The notes under the pieces were generated by a model that was not told the origin of the DNA, ran no database searches, and saw only the letters and a program-made list of their open reading frames with translations. From Candidatus Bathyarchaeota archaeon (GTDB lineage: Archaea; Thermoproteota; Bathyarchaeia; Bathyarchaeales; SOJC01): DNA of 64,000 nucleotides. The stretch is from the NCBI GenBank assembly GCA_026014805.1, contig JAOZHR010000026.1, positions 1 to 64,000 on the forward strand, given 5' to 3'. Made by a program: the position numbers and the translations under genes. Below, one piece after another: positions 33,065-42,383 of this stretch (the stretch's first letter is position 1; the number at the start of each line of letters is the position of its first letter).

Positions 33065-34301
33065 GAAACTAATTAGCCTAGACGAAGCAAAGAAAAGAAT
33101 CAAAGAAGCGCTTTGTCCAAAGCCTATTGGAATCGAAGAGATTCCTCTATTGAAAGCTGTTGGACGTGTATTAGCTGAAGATATTACTTCGCCTATCGAC
33201 GTTCCGCCATTTCGTCGCTCAACAGTAGACGGATACGCAGTCAAAGCTGAAGACACGTTCAACGTTAATGAGGAAAAACCATCAGTGCTGAGATTGAAAG
33301 GAAGCGTCACTGTAGGCGAAATCTCGAGCTTAACTGTAGAAAAAGGCAGCACTTTAGAAATTATGACTGGTGCGCCGTTACCTGCTAATTCCGATGCAGT
33401 CGTCATGGTGGAAAACACCACAGAAAAAAACGGAAAAATATTTGTCTTCAAACCGGCGGCGAAGGGCGAAAACATAATGGGGATAGGTTCTGACATTCAC
33501 AGAAATGAGACCGTACTAAAGTGTAGGAATGTCCTGTCCTCTCGCGAGTTAGGAGTATTAGCGGCATTAGGGTTTACACGCGTAAAGGTGTTTAAGCAAC
33601 CTAAAGTTGCGATTATTTCCACAGGAGCGGAAATAGTTGAGCCTGGGAAGCCTTTGCCACCCGGAAAAATCTACGACATAAATACCTATACGTTAACCGC
33701 AGCAATCTCAGAAAGCGGTGGAGAACCAATTGGCTTTGGAGTTGTTCAAGACGATGAAGAATCGCTGAAAGCGACGCTAAGGAAGGCAATGAACGCAGCG
33801 GACATCGTTATAACCTCGGGAGGAGTTTCTGTTGGGCCAAAAGACTTTATCCCAAAAATTATAGATGACTTCGGGAAACCCGGGTTAGTGGTTCACGGCG
33901 TAGCCACTAAGCCTGGAAAGCCCCTTGCAGTCGCAATTGTCGGTAACAAGCCCATTTTTTCGCTTCCAGGCCATCCTACATCTTCGCTTCTGATGTTTCA
34001 TCTGCTTATTCGACCAATACTTTTCAAGATTGCTGGAAAGAAGATGGAACCACATATCACCATAAAGGCAGTTATTAGAGAAAAGCTGTTTTCAGCGCGA
34101 GGGCGGCGAACTTTCATCACTGTTACTCTCTCTCGTGACGATGCTGGTCGATGGTTAGCTTCTCCAGTTCCAACCGGGCAGTCAGGCGCCATTACAACGT
34201 TGGCAAAGGCAGATGGATACGTGGAATTAAAGGAAACTCAACAATTTGTGGAGGCTGGAAAAGAAGTCAAAGTTTTCTTGTTCAAAACTTTGGAGAATTG
34301 A
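33057..34301 (+). CDS. moeA: Molybdopterin molybdenumtransferase MoeA, second copy
   Basis: This 414-residue protein is laid out like the preceding one: PPFRRSTVDGYAVKAEDTF, MVENTTEKNG, TSGGVSVGPKDFIPKI and LPGHPTSSLLMFHLL. ATG 33057 lies inside the end of the first copy, behind GGAGG. The conserved loop is RRSTVDGYA here against DRSAMDGYA in the first, and LPGHPTS against LSGNPVA. These differences near the active site fit a split in metal preference. Confidence 0.93.
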   Translation: MFKKLISLDEAKKRIKEALCPKPIGIEEIPLLKAVGRVLAEDITSPIDVPPFRRSTVDGYAVKAEDTFNVNEEKPSVLRLKGSVTVGEISSLTVEKGSTLEIMTGAPLPANSDAVVMVENTTEKNGKIFVFKPAAKGENIMGIGSDIHRNETVLKCRNVLSSRELGVLAALGFTRVKVFKQPKVAIISTGAEIVEPGKPLPPGKIYDINTYTLTAAISESGGEPIGFGVVQDDEESLKATLRKAMNAADIVITSGGVSVGPKDFIPKIIDDFGKPGLVVHGVATKPGKPLAVAIVGNKPIFSLPGHPTSSLLMFHLLIRPILFKIAGKKMEPHITIKAVIREKLFSARGRRTFITVTLSRDDAGRWLASPVPTGQSGAITTLAKADGYVELKETQQFVEAGKEVKVFLFKTLEN

Positions 34302-34308
34302 AGTCTTT

Positions 34309-34722
34309 CTATTTTAGATTCTTTCTTTTTGCAGCAACATATACGGTTACTATCCATGTGAGTATCAAGTATACTGTCCACGCTATAATAGCCAGTAGAT
34401 TGCTCAAATCTGCGTTTGCTGTGTAGTTTGCAATTGAAATGTTAAGCATGAAGGCGATATTAGTTGTGGCGATAAAGAACAGGCTGACAACGAGCCATAA
34501 AGACCAGCGTTGCAGTCGATACAGTCCAAAGGCAGCAATCAAGCTTAGAACCGCCAAAAAAGTTATGTGCAAAAGGCGTAGGTCATATACTCCTAGGATA
34601 ATAAGGTTTGCAACACTTGCTACCAAGTAGAAAAGGGCAGAAAAGAACATACCTTTGTACTCTATTTCTAATCTCGACCGCAAACCCATGCTGAAGCCTT
34701 CTTTTAGACTATCGCTATACAC
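34309..34722 (-). CDS. Four-helix membrane protein
   Basis: This 137-residue protein has hydrophobic helices at about 27-45, 50-67, 71-92 and 107-130, a basic C-terminus, and no recognised family. GTG 34722 gives the full frame; ATG 34689 is an alternative. It is convergent with moeA, with seven bases between the stops. Confidence 0.65.
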   Translation of the reverse strand: MYSDSLKEGFSMGLRSRLEIEYKGMFFSALFYLVASVANLIILGVYDLRLLHITFLAVLSLIAAFGLYRLQRWSLWLVVSLFFIATTNIAFMLNISIANYTANADLSNLLAIIAWTVYLILTWIVTVYVAAKRKNLK

Positions 34723-34773
34723 AATTAAGTAATAAATCTATTTCGGCATTGTTTTTCGCTATTACTACACTGT

Positions 34774-34882
34774 CTACTTGGGTTTTCGGAAAAGTTTGCA
34801 GTTATCCATGTCAGTGACATATTCGAAGCCGGCTTCAACTAGTTTATACGCTTCTTTTAGTGTCTTTGCAGTTCTAACGTGG
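34774..34882 (-). pseudogene. C-terminal fragment of an archaeal tyrosine integrase
   Basis: The minus strand encodes YQFHVRTAKTLKEAYKLVEA, then GFEYVTDMDNCKLFRKPK and a stop at 34776-34774. This is the tail typical of archaeal tyrosine recombinases (a GFEYV...FRK end). Nothing before it is integrase-like, so only the tail of the gene remains. It abuts the broken phosphatase on the other strand. Confidence 0.5.
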
Positions 34883-35070
34883 AACTGATAGATTGGGCTG
34901 ACATGATTTTCGTGATGGAGGAGCATCATAAAGAAGCACTGAAACAGATTGATGCTAGGGGTGACGCGAAGATCGTCGTGTTGGGCATCGAGGATAACTA
35001 TTTGAAGGGTAATCCGGAACTGACAATAATTCTAAAGGAAAAATTATCAAAATATTTCAGCAAGATTTAA
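34879..35070 (+). pseudogene. C-terminal half of a low-molecular-weight phosphatase-like protein
   Basis: A 63-residue frame from GTG 34879 reads IDWADMIFVMEEHHKEALKQ and later KIVVLGIEDNYLKGNPEL. This is the C-terminal half of the small tyrosine-phosphatase-like family (COG4551 type). The N-terminal half with the Cys-x5-Arg active site is missing; an integrase tail takes its place. It should be inactive. Confidence 0.6.
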
Positions 35071-35124
35071 CATACGGAGTTGTACAAAAAGAGCAAAAAA
35101 AGGGGAAAATGGTTTGTTAGGCGG

Positions 35125-38100
35125 TTACCAGCTTTCTCCATAGTTGTTCGCTGCAGCTACTATGTCGAATATGTCTATGTCTCCATCATCATCTATGTCA
35201 CAGTTGGGATCATACAGCGGATCTGGCTTTGAGACGCCATAAATGCCAGCCATTTGAACAATGTCATAGATATCTACGTCGCGGTCTCCATCAACATCAC
35301 CTGCTAGGGTTACGAAGACCCAGCCGTAGACCATCGAGTCGTCTGCCGTGGCGCTTATGGTGTAGTTGCCTTTTGCCTCGCCTGTAGTGTTCCACGTGAA
35401 GGTGACAATCGTGGAGGTTCCGGCTGTTAGAGTTACATTCTGTATGTCTACGATTATTTCGTCTCCGAGGAGAATTGCATTCTGATCAGCGTAAACGGTG
35501 ACGTTGAAGGTTTTGGTGAAGTTGCCTTGGTTGTGAACTGTCACGTTAAAAGTTGACGTGGTTCCTTGCCCTATAACAGTTTTTGAGGATGAGACATTTT
35601 CTAATATCGCGTCAGGGGTTGCATGTTGGATACTTATTTCACGCGTGCTTAGGGTGATTTCAAAGTAGACAGAGTAGTGAGTACCATTGGTGGTGATGAT
35701 GGGGAATGGTGGATAAGTAAGCCTAGTACCATCGACGAATACTTTGATTTCTGTTGTGTTTAGCTCTACTGGAATGGTGGTGTTGATATATACTATTCGC
35801 CCTTCGGGCCCTGTAGCCTTGAATCGCAAGGTGTTCCGGGTAGCTATGACTTGAGTAAGAGTGGTGTCGCTCTCTACAGCTAGGTCGTACTCTTGGCCTT
35901 TTGCTTTAACGACGATCGTGTATTCGACGGGCTCTACTGTAACTGTGTCATCTATCAAAATGTTGTCCCACAGGCTTCTTTCGTAATCAACGGGGCCTGC
36001 ATATGCGCTTATGGTGTAGCTTCCTTTGAATCCTGTTGTATCCCACGTTAGGATTATGGTAGTGCCTTCTCCACTTGACAATGTGACTTCAGTCGTGGCT
36101 ACTTCAGTCTCGTTAGCGCGAACGCCAACATCAAAGGTCTCAGTGTAGTCTCCTTGGTTTTCTACGGTTACGCTAATGGGCACTAGTGTCCCTGATGTTA
36201 CCTGTGTTTGGAGAGACGTGACATCGACGAGAGTGACATTGTGATACTCAGGGATCGATGATCTTGCGGCCATCACTACGGCGACGTCAAATTCGTCAAT
36301 GAAACCGCCAAAAGGGAACAAATCAGCTCCCGGCAACCAGTTAGAGTCAGGAATTCCTATTCCCTGGCTGCCGTAAGCAGTCGCTACCAACATGACATCG
36401 AATATATCGACCTTGAGCTCACCATTAGGCTTTCTGACAAAGTCAATCTCGCCCAGTACTGGAGTTTCCATCCAGTAGAATGGGTTTTTCTTCAGTGTCA
36501 AGCTGCCACCTATTCCACTTGTGAATGCAGTTGCATACCACGCGCCAGCTCCTTCGAAAGCGTCCGTCCATGGTAAGTTGCCAGGTGTAAATCCTTTTGC
36601 ATCTTCCGCGCTCCAGTAGTTTATGACAAGAGTTCCAGTGCGAGTTGTATTCACCCATACATCAGCATGTCCCAGAGGACCTTCGCGTTCTATATGCCAT
36701 TCTGAGCCTCGAGTTAGCGACACGCCGCCGACGGATATATCGACAACCCAGTATACTTTGTGGCTTAGACCCAGAAAACCAGCGGGGCCAGTCCAGCTCC
36801 CGCTCCAAGCACGGCTTGTGTTGCTCAAAGTACCCTTTCCAAGCAGGTTAAATGACTTGAAGGGTGGGGTAGCGTAGTAAGCGTTCCAATAGCTGTAGGA
36901 GTTGAAATAGATTTCAATAGTATGGGAGCCAATAATGTTGAGGTGGTGAACGTCTTCAACGTCTGTATAGAACCAGCCGTCTCCAAGTTGGAAGTCGAAC
37001 CAGATGCTGACATAAGCGTTAGTTGCGTCAACATTTTCTAGCTGGTTACCAGTCACGGGTTCCACGAAATAACCATCGGTTCTAAACGTGTATGTGACTT
37101 TTGTCTTGTTCTCGCCGCCATCATCCCATATACCAACAAGCCGCTCCGTGACGAAGCCGTCTTGGTCGGCTGAAAGGTCATATGGGGGTACATCGACGCC
37201 GCCGTACAGGTTCATCCTGTCAAGGTTTTGCCAGTCGTAGTACCAGCTTGAGTAAAATATGTTCATGGCTGTAGGTGCACCGCAGAGTCCCAATCTGATG
37301 GGTTCACCAGTAGGCTTAGGTCTGCCGTTGACTACGTCGTAGCGGTAGGCGTTCATGAAAGTATAGCCGTTTACTGGGCCGACACCTGCCATGTTGACGA
37401 CGCCTAACAGCTTGTTACTCCAACCCCAGAAGGAACGGCTGCTCCATAACGGAACAGTCACAGCTAGTTCAGTCATGTAGCCAAGGGCAAGCTTTGTGGC
37501 GGCAATGGCATCTTCATAGCTGGTGGCATATCTGCAATCTTCAAGAAGTGTGTCGAGGTAAGGATGAGTGCCATTGCCCGTCACGTAGTTCTGTCCGTAG
37601 GGAAACGCGAAGTCGGAGTGGTATAGACCGTGAAGAGCTTTTGGTGGGAACCTTCCCACTCTATGTGAGCCGGTGTAAAGGTGGTAGTCGTGTTGACTGA
37701 ACACCTTGTCGTATATGCTGTTGAAGTCACCTTCTGTTAGGTGCACGGGTATACCATGTTTCTTCATGTTGCTGGCAATCAGCTGACCGACATTGAATGT
37801 TCTGGAGTCGTCGGTCCTCACTACAACTTCTAATGGATCCAAGTCTTGTCCAGCCTTAGAATGACCAGCTGGATAGGTTCGAATGTACTCGGCTGAGCCT
37901 GGAAAAGCAGCGTCGTAGTATGGGTTCAGCGTCGTGCCCTGTAGGAATCCCTCTGCATCCAAAGCGGCAGCCGCTACAACAGGGTCATACTCGTACGGAT
38001 AGTAGGGATACCACATCGACGCGTTTCCCCAACCCTTGTATGGCGCTGCAATCATCTGGTCAATTCTTTCAGCGAATCCACCACAAATCTCGTCTACAAC

Positions 38101-39147
38101 CCATTCCTTGTCGGTCAACCATGCTAAGGCTTGCCTAAAGCCTGTGTAGTTTGTAGGTGAACGTACCCCTGGGTACATAGCGATAGTATAGTTGTTGTTA
38201 AGGTCGAATTGATAGAATCCTTGGTCAGCGACTGGAGCCAACACAATGTTTGGATCATTTATGGCATCGATATACAAGTCTTTTCCAGGGTGCGCATCCT
38301 CAGCGTTATAGTCTATTGTGACATAAGATGCAGCGGTGTAGTTTATCCACCATTCAGAACCTGCAGGCCAGTTCCAAGAGCCTAGGAAGTAGCCCAAAGC
38401 CCACCAGCCTTCAAGCTCCCATGCAAAGTCAGGATCAAACCACCACTCGCACGGCGGTGGCTGAGCGTAGCCACAGTTGCGACCAAAGCGGGCTGTTCCA
38501 TTGTTCATGTCCACGAAAACGCTTTCGATACCACTAGCAACATATTTGATCCATGGCCATCCATTTAGGGAGTTGTTGACGCCGTCTTTCCAGTGTTCGT
38601 TGACTATTGGCACGTCCACCGGATTAAGCAGCTCTACCAGATTTTCGTTAGCGTGGACAATGTAATCCACACCTTCAGTAAGGGTGTAGGTGTAATTGTC
38701 CGGCGTGGAAGGTAGGCAAGTCACGTTGATTTGGTTCACTGAGACAAATGGGTAAGCTAGAGAGAAGTTGCCTGTCCAGTAAGGGACGCCGAACCCGTTG
38801 TATGGATCGTCTGTTCCGACATATTTACCTTGTAAATTGTTGTTTTCTAGGTTTTCTGGTCCAAAACTAGCTATCCATATGTTATCATCAATTGGGTTAG
38901 TGGGAACCGGATCTATGTAACGTGCAATGTCACATCCAACGATGTCAATCTCTCCAGCTTTTAATGCCTCGTAGGCTTGCTCCACATCAGCATAGTAGCG
39001 AATGATGAGGTCGTCAGTTCTAGGTCCTTTCGCCGCTGTTACCGAAAAAATTGAATGATTAGACATATTCAGTAGAGCCATAGAAAGTAGAAGAATAATG
39101 GTCAATCTACTCGTAACCGATAGAATTTTTCCTTTGGTTCCTTTCAT
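35125..39147 (-). CDS. Giant secreted solute-binding (family 5, oligopeptide-type) protein with CARDB-like and dockerin domains
   Basis: This protein has 1340 residues. A signal peptide (about 1-38) precedes a family 5 solute-binding fold (RTDDLIIRYYADVEQAYEAL onward, to about 640). An uncharacterised stretch follows to about 925, then an internal dockerin-like pair (KVDIFDVMLVATAYG, DEFDVAVVMAA). CARDB-like beta domains lie at about 990-1090 and 1185-1280. A C-terminal type I dockerin lies at about 1282-1340 with two calcium loops (DVDGDRDVDIYD and DIDDDGDIDIFD). It probably binds peptides or sugars at the cell surface and docks to a cohesin partner. No permease genes lie nearby, which is unusual for this family. 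ATG 39147 follows GGAGAT. Confidence 0.88.
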   Translation of the reverse strand: MKGTKGKILSVTSRLTIILLLSMALLNMSNHSIFSVTAAKGPRTDDLIIRYYADVEQAYEALKAGEIDIVGCDIARYIDPVPTNPIDDNIWIASFGPENLENNNLQGKYVGTDDPYNGFGVPYWTGNFSLAYPFVSVNQINVTCLPSTPDNYTYTLTEGVDYIVHANENLVELLNPVDVPIVNEHWKDGVNNSLNGWPWIKYVASGIESVFVDMNNGTARFGRNCGYAQPPPCEWWFDPDFAWELEGWWALGYFLGSWNWPAGSEWWINYTAASYVTIDYNAEDAHPGKDLYIDAINDPNIVLAPVADQGFYQFDLNNNYTIAMYPGVRSPTNYTGFRQALAWLTDKEWVVDEICGGFAERIDQMIAAPYKGWGNASMWYPYYPYEYDPVVAAAALDAEGFLQGTTLNPYYDAAFPGSAEYIRTYPAGHSKAGQDLDPLEVVVRTDDSRTFNVGQLIASNMKKHGIPVHLTEGDFNSIYDKVFSQHDYHLYTGSHRVGRFPPKALHGLYHSDFAFPYGQNYVTGNGTHPYLDTLLEDCRYATSYEDAIAATKLALGYMTELAVTVPLWSSRSFWGWSNKLLGVVNMAGVGPVNGYTFMNAYRYDVVNGRPKPTGEPIRLGLCGAPTAMNIFYSSWYYDWQNLDRMNLYGGVDVPPYDLSADQDGFVTERLVGIWDDGGENKTKVTYTFRTDGYFVEPVTGNQLENVDATNAYVSIWFDFQLGDGWFYTDVEDVHHLNIIGSHTIEIYFNSYSYWNAYYATPPFKSFNLLGKGTLSNTSRAWSGSWTGPAGFLGLSHKVYWVVDISVGGVSLTRGSEWHIEREGPLGHADVWVNTTRTGTLVINYWSAEDAKGFTPGNLPWTDAFEGAGAWYATAFTSGIGGSLTLKKNPFYWMETPVLGEIDFVRKPNGELKVDIFDVMLVATAYGSQGIGIPDSNWLPGADLFPFGGFIDEFDVAVVMAARSSIPEYHNVTLVDVTSLQTQVTSGTLVPISVTVENQGDYTETFDVGVRANETEVATTEVTLSSGEGTTIILTWDTTGFKGSYTISAYAGPVDYERSLWDNILIDDTVTVEPVEYTIVVKAKGQEYDLAVESDTTLTQVIATRNTLRFKATGPEGRIVYINTTIPVELNTTEIKVFVDGTRLTYPPFPIITTNGTHYSVYFEITLSTREISIQHATPDAILENVSSSKTVIGQGTTSTFNVTVHNQGNFTKTFNVTVYADQNAILLGDEIIVDIQNVTLTAGTSTIVTFTWNTTGEAKGNYTISATADDSMVYGWVFVTLAGDVDGDRDVDIYDIVQMAGIYGVSKPDPLYDPNCDIDDDGDIDIFDIVAAANNYGESW

Positions 39148-39238
39148 TTCGCTTATCTCCTTTCTCGGTCACTTTCTGCTCTACATCTTGAGCTAAGCAG
39201 TTTCCCGCTTCCTCGACTTTTGTCAAGGCTTAAATGTT

Positions 39239-39280
39239 AAAGGGGGAATCACAAGAATATCTCCCTTGTAGAGAGGGTGT
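39239..39280. repeat. GAGATATT repeat copy (minus orientation)
   Basis: On the minus strand this reads CTACAAGGGAGATATTCTTG then GATTCCCCCTTT, a diverged copy of the GAGATATC repeat found at 20834, 21672 and 39433. It lies in the divergent region upstream of the solute-binding gene. Confidence 0.35.
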
Positions 39281-39432
39281 TTCTTTTAATGATGTATTTA
39301 TAATTTCTGGAACTTTCTTCTATGAGCCTTTTTTTATTGTCTTTATATTGTTTGCAACGTTTTTCACAATACTCTTCTGCGGGCGCATTATGAAAGCACT
39401 TTAGAAGGGAATTTTTAGGTCGGTTCTGCAAG

Positions 39433-39477
39433 CAAAAAAGGGGGAAGTTGCGGGAGATATCTCCACTCTAAGTGGGA
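39433..39477. repeat. GAGATATC repeat copy (minus orientation)
   Basis: On the minus strand: CCCACTTAGAGTGGAGATAT, then CTCCCGCAACTTCCCCC and TTTTTT. It contains a perfect GGAGATATCTCC palindrome and a CCAC/GTGG hairpin just before it. It matches the copies at 20856 and 21672 in order and spacing. The rest of 39148-39542 holds no gene that I can support. Confidence 0.5.
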
Positions 39478-39542
39478 ATAAATCTATTTCCTCATTGTGC
39501 ACGCTCATAAAATTGAATAGTCAGTTTTGCCTATTTCAAGTT

Positions 39543-39983
39543 ATGGCAGAGCCTAGATCTTATGTGAAACCTCCCAAAAGCCAGATGCCGCTGATTCAAG
39601 GCTTTAAAGACTATGTAGAGAAACATTTTGGAAGTTTTAGCTTTGGCGAATTACGTTATGTGCTCCCTGGAACTCCAATTTACGACTCGATAGTTGAGAT
39701 GGAGCGTACCCTTGGAAAGCTTCAAGAAGGGGAGGAGTTGGGGGGTTGCTGTGGAAGATTGCCAACGGGTGAGGCAATCATCTATTTGGTCAACAAACAT
39801 AAACGAGGACACAAGCTACCTTCTTACGGTTTACTGTATGAGATGATTCATCTAGCGAAGCTTGACTTAAGCGCAGGGGAAGTTGAGAAAGAAACATCTA
39901 AACATTTCAATTCAGCCCTAGAGCATGCACGCATTTTTGCTTATAACACCACACATAAACACAAGAAATCTTATCCAAAATGA
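39543..39983 (+). CDS. Conserved-looking protein in an operon with agmatinase (function unknown)
   Basis: From ATG 39543 this is about 146 residues; the open frame reaches back to 39495, but the extra 16 residues look like noise. It is mixed helical and strand, with PGTPIYDSIVEMERTLGKL and EELGGCCGRLPTGEAIIYLV; the paired Cys are notable. The end overlaps the upstream ATG of the agmatinase frame by four bases. No named family is recognised. Confidence 0.65.
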   Translation: MAEPRSYVKPPKSQMPLIQGFKDYVEKHFGSFSFGELRYVLPGTPIYDSIVEMERTLGKLQEGEELGGCCGRLPTGEAIIYLVNKHKRGHKLPSYGLLYEMIHLAKLDLSAGEVEKETSKHFNSALEHARIFAYNTTHKHKKSYPK

Positions 39984-40063
39984 AAACTAACACATGCTTT
40001 CTCCCGTTAACCCAGCAAAAACATTTAGGATTAGTAGACTCGATAGGAATAGCGGATGAGAAC

Positions 40064-40957
40064 ATGAGTAACTTCGAACTTTACGTTTCACACTCTCCCA
40101 TCTTCAGTGGATGCCAAACACCATTTGAGCAAGCTGATTACATAGTCGTCGGTGTTCCATTTGACGTAACCAGCACGTACAGAACAGGCGCAAGGTTCGC
40201 ACCTCTCGCCATACGAGAAGCATCACTAAATATCGAAACCTACAGCTTCCGCTCAAACCTTGACGCAGAAGACTTGAGGATCAACGACTTGGGCGACCTC
40301 CACATCAGCAACAATGTAGAAAAAACCTTGAAACGCCTCGAAGACACCGTAAGAGATTTGGTAGAATCCAAGAAAACGCCTATACTCATTGGTGGAGAGC
40401 ACACCCTCACCTTAGGCGCAATGCGCGGTGTAAGTGGCAGAAACACAGCGGTGATAAGCCTTGACGCCCATTTAGATCTACGCGACAAGTATATGGACTT
40501 AACCACAAGTCACACAACCTTTATGCGAAGGCTCAACGAACAGGTAAAACCAGACAAGATTGTAGAAGTGGGCACGAGAGCTGTCTGTAAAGAAGAATTG
40601 AGTTACGCAAGGGACGCTGGAATACAATACTTTACAACGAAACAGATATGGGAAAACGGGTTGGAAACAACGGTCAAAGCCATAAAAAAAGCTGTGGAAA
40701 ACTGTAAAAGAACCTATTTGACAATAGACATGGACGTGCTTGACCCCGCCTTTGCACCAGCAGTGCAAAACCCAGAGCCAGATGGACTATCTATCCACGC
40801 TCTCTTAGACCTCATTTGCAGCTTCTGCGACAGCTGTACAGTTGGTATAGATTTGGTAGAAGTGACACCGCCTTACGATAATGGGGTTACAGCAATTCAA
40901 GCCGCGAAAATACTTTTTGAAGCCCTCTGCCAAACTGAAAGAGCACGGAAACGCTAA
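40064..40957 (+). CDS. speB: Agmatinase (arginase/ureohydrolase family)
   Basis: From ATG 40064 this is about 297 residues, the usual family length. ATG 39980 is in frame and overlaps the preceding stop, but adds 28 residues without family match. The manganese ligands are present: GGEHT near 110, DAHLD near 135 (with Ala-His), and DMDVLDPAFAP near 222. The enzyme hydrolyses agmatine to putrescine and urea, feeding polyamine synthesis, which in archaea also serves hypusine formation on aIF5A. The stop overlaps the convergent NSUN gene by four bases. Confidence 0.92.
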   Translation: MSNFELYVSHSPIFSGCQTPFEQADYIVVGVPFDVTSTYRTGARFAPLAIREASLNIETYSFRSNLDAEDLRINDLGDLHISNNVEKTLKRLEDTVRDLVESKKTPILIGGEHTLTLGAMRGVSGRNTAVISLDAHLDLRDKYMDLTTSHTTFMRRLNEQVKPDKIVEVGTRAVCKEELSYARDAGIQYFTTKQIWENGLETTVKAIKKAVENCKRTYLTIDMDVLDPAFAPAVQNPEPDGLSIHALLDLICSFCDSCTVGIDLVEVTPPYDNGVTAIQAAKILFEALCQTERARKR

Positions 40958-42312
40958 CCGTATTTTGCAAGTTTTGCGATGAAAAAACCATTACATTCAT
41001 GAATATGTGGATACAGGCGTTGGCTACTGGTTTGACCTCGAAGTCCTGGTAATCCTATTCGAGGTTTGGTTTCTGCCAGCGTGAACTCGGGGTTCAACTT
41101 TAAAAATCGCTCAATCAAAATCTCGTTTTCTTCAACAGTTATGCTGCACGTTGAGTAGACTAGGCTACCGCCTTCCTTCACGAGATTAGCGCAATTGTTT
41201 AGCATTTTCCACTGAATTGCCGCCATATTCTTTATTGACCGTTTAGAAAGCCGCCACTTAGCCGAGGGTGTCCGACTGAACGCTCCAGTGCTGGTACAAG
41301 GCGGATCCAAAACAACAAGGTCAGCCTTAACATCGTGGATAGGCAAGGGATTACACGCATCCCAAACAGCGGGCTGGGCGTTCTTTACTCCCATCCTCTT
41401 GATTCCACGCTCCCAAACTTTCATTCTCCGCTTGGAATAATCTACTGAGTAAATCATGCCTTGATTTTCCATTAACTGAGCTAGATATGTGGTTTTTGCG
41501 CCAGGTGCAGCACAGACATCCAACAAGGTCATACCAGCTTCGGGGGCAGCCACCTCTGCAGCCAGGCAACTTGCCTTGTCTTGAATATAGAATAGACCGT
41601 CGCTAAAGCTGGCGGTTCTCACTAGAGGCTTTTTCTTCTTAACAACCTTATACGTGTGTAGCAATCCCTGCACTCTTTCTAGAGTTATTCCTTCGGCACC
41701 TATTTTTTTCAGCAACTCTTCTTCGTCCGGCATCTTTAGAGTGTTGACACGAATGTAGATGGGCGTGCTCGAAATTGTGCTCTCGAAATATCGCAATGCT
41801 TCGTGGCGACCAAACAATTTGAAACAGTATTTCACAAACCAATACGGCTGAAATGTTTGCAGAGACACCTTTTCCGCATCGTTTAAGCCTTTCAAAACCT
41901 CTTTTGGCTCCAAACTAAGCAAGGGGCCCAAAACCTCCTCAGCGCTCTTTAGCCTTCGCCACCCTAGAATAGAACGACCGACCTTAGCTATGTTTGCTGC
42001 TTTTTCGTAACTGGCACTTCCTTTAATTTTTATTTCGTATGCGTAGAGACGCAAAAAGGCACGGACGCCAAGAGGAAAATCGTTAATGGAGTTTGGTTTT
42101 AAGATGGTGTTGATCATTTGATCGATAAAGTTTTGTCTTCTAACAGTTTCAAGCACCAGTTTGTGCGCTAGACCTATTACGCTTTGATCTTGAACACCTA
42201 GCTGTTTTGACGCCTTGGTTAGTGCGAGTCTTCCACTTGACCTTCTTAATTCAACCCAGCATAAGGCTTCAACAGCTAATGCCCAAGCATCACGCAGCAA
42301 CTTCACACACAC
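40954..42312 (-). CDS. NSUN/Sun-type RNA m5C methyltransferase with NusB-like N-terminus
   Basis: This 452-residue protein has a helical NusB-like N-terminal part (about 1-150), a linker with a PUA-like or RRM-like fold, and a Rossmann methyltransferase core. The core has LDVCAAPGAKTTYLA near 267, DPPCTSTGAFSRTPSAKW near 333, and VYSTCSITVEENE near 384. The two Cys (in PPC and TCS) are the catalytic and release Cys of RNA m5C enzymes. rRNA is the likely target, tRNA possible. GTG 42312 or 42306. It is divergent from polB, with a very short shared promoter region. Confidence 0.92.
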   Translation of the reverse strand: MCVKLLRDAWALAVEALCWVELRRSSGRLALTKASKQLGVQDQSVIGLAHKLVLETVRRQNFIDQMINTILKPNSINDFPLGVRAFLRLYAYEIKIKGSASYEKAANIAKVGRSILGWRRLKSAEEVLGPLLSLEPKEVLKGLNDAEKVSLQTFQPYWFVKYCFKLFGRHEALRYFESTISSTPIYIRVNTLKMPDEEELLKKIGAEGITLERVQGLLHTYKVVKKKKPLVRTASFSDGLFYIQDKASCLAAEVAAPEAGMTLLDVCAAPGAKTTYLAQLMENQGMIYSVDYSKRRMKVWERGIKRMGVKNAQPAVWDACNPLPIHDVKADLVVLDPPCTSTGAFSRTPSAKWRLSKRSIKNMAAIQWKMLNNCANLVKEGGSLVYSTCSITVEENEILIERFLKLNPEFTLAETKPRIGLPGLRGQTSSQRLYPHIHECNGFFIAKLAKYG

Positions 42313-42335
42313 ACAGCAATTTGATGCAACAGACG

Positions 42336-42346
42336 ATTTATTAAAA
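42336..42346 (+). promoter_or_regulatory. TATA box for polB
   Basis: ATTTATTAAAA matches an archaeal TATA box. Transcripts would start about 42368, which excludes the upstream ATG at 42354 and supports ATG 42384 as the polB start. Confidence 0.5.
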
Positions 42347-42383
42347 CCTTGAGATGCATATACAGTGCATGAGACCGGAAACG

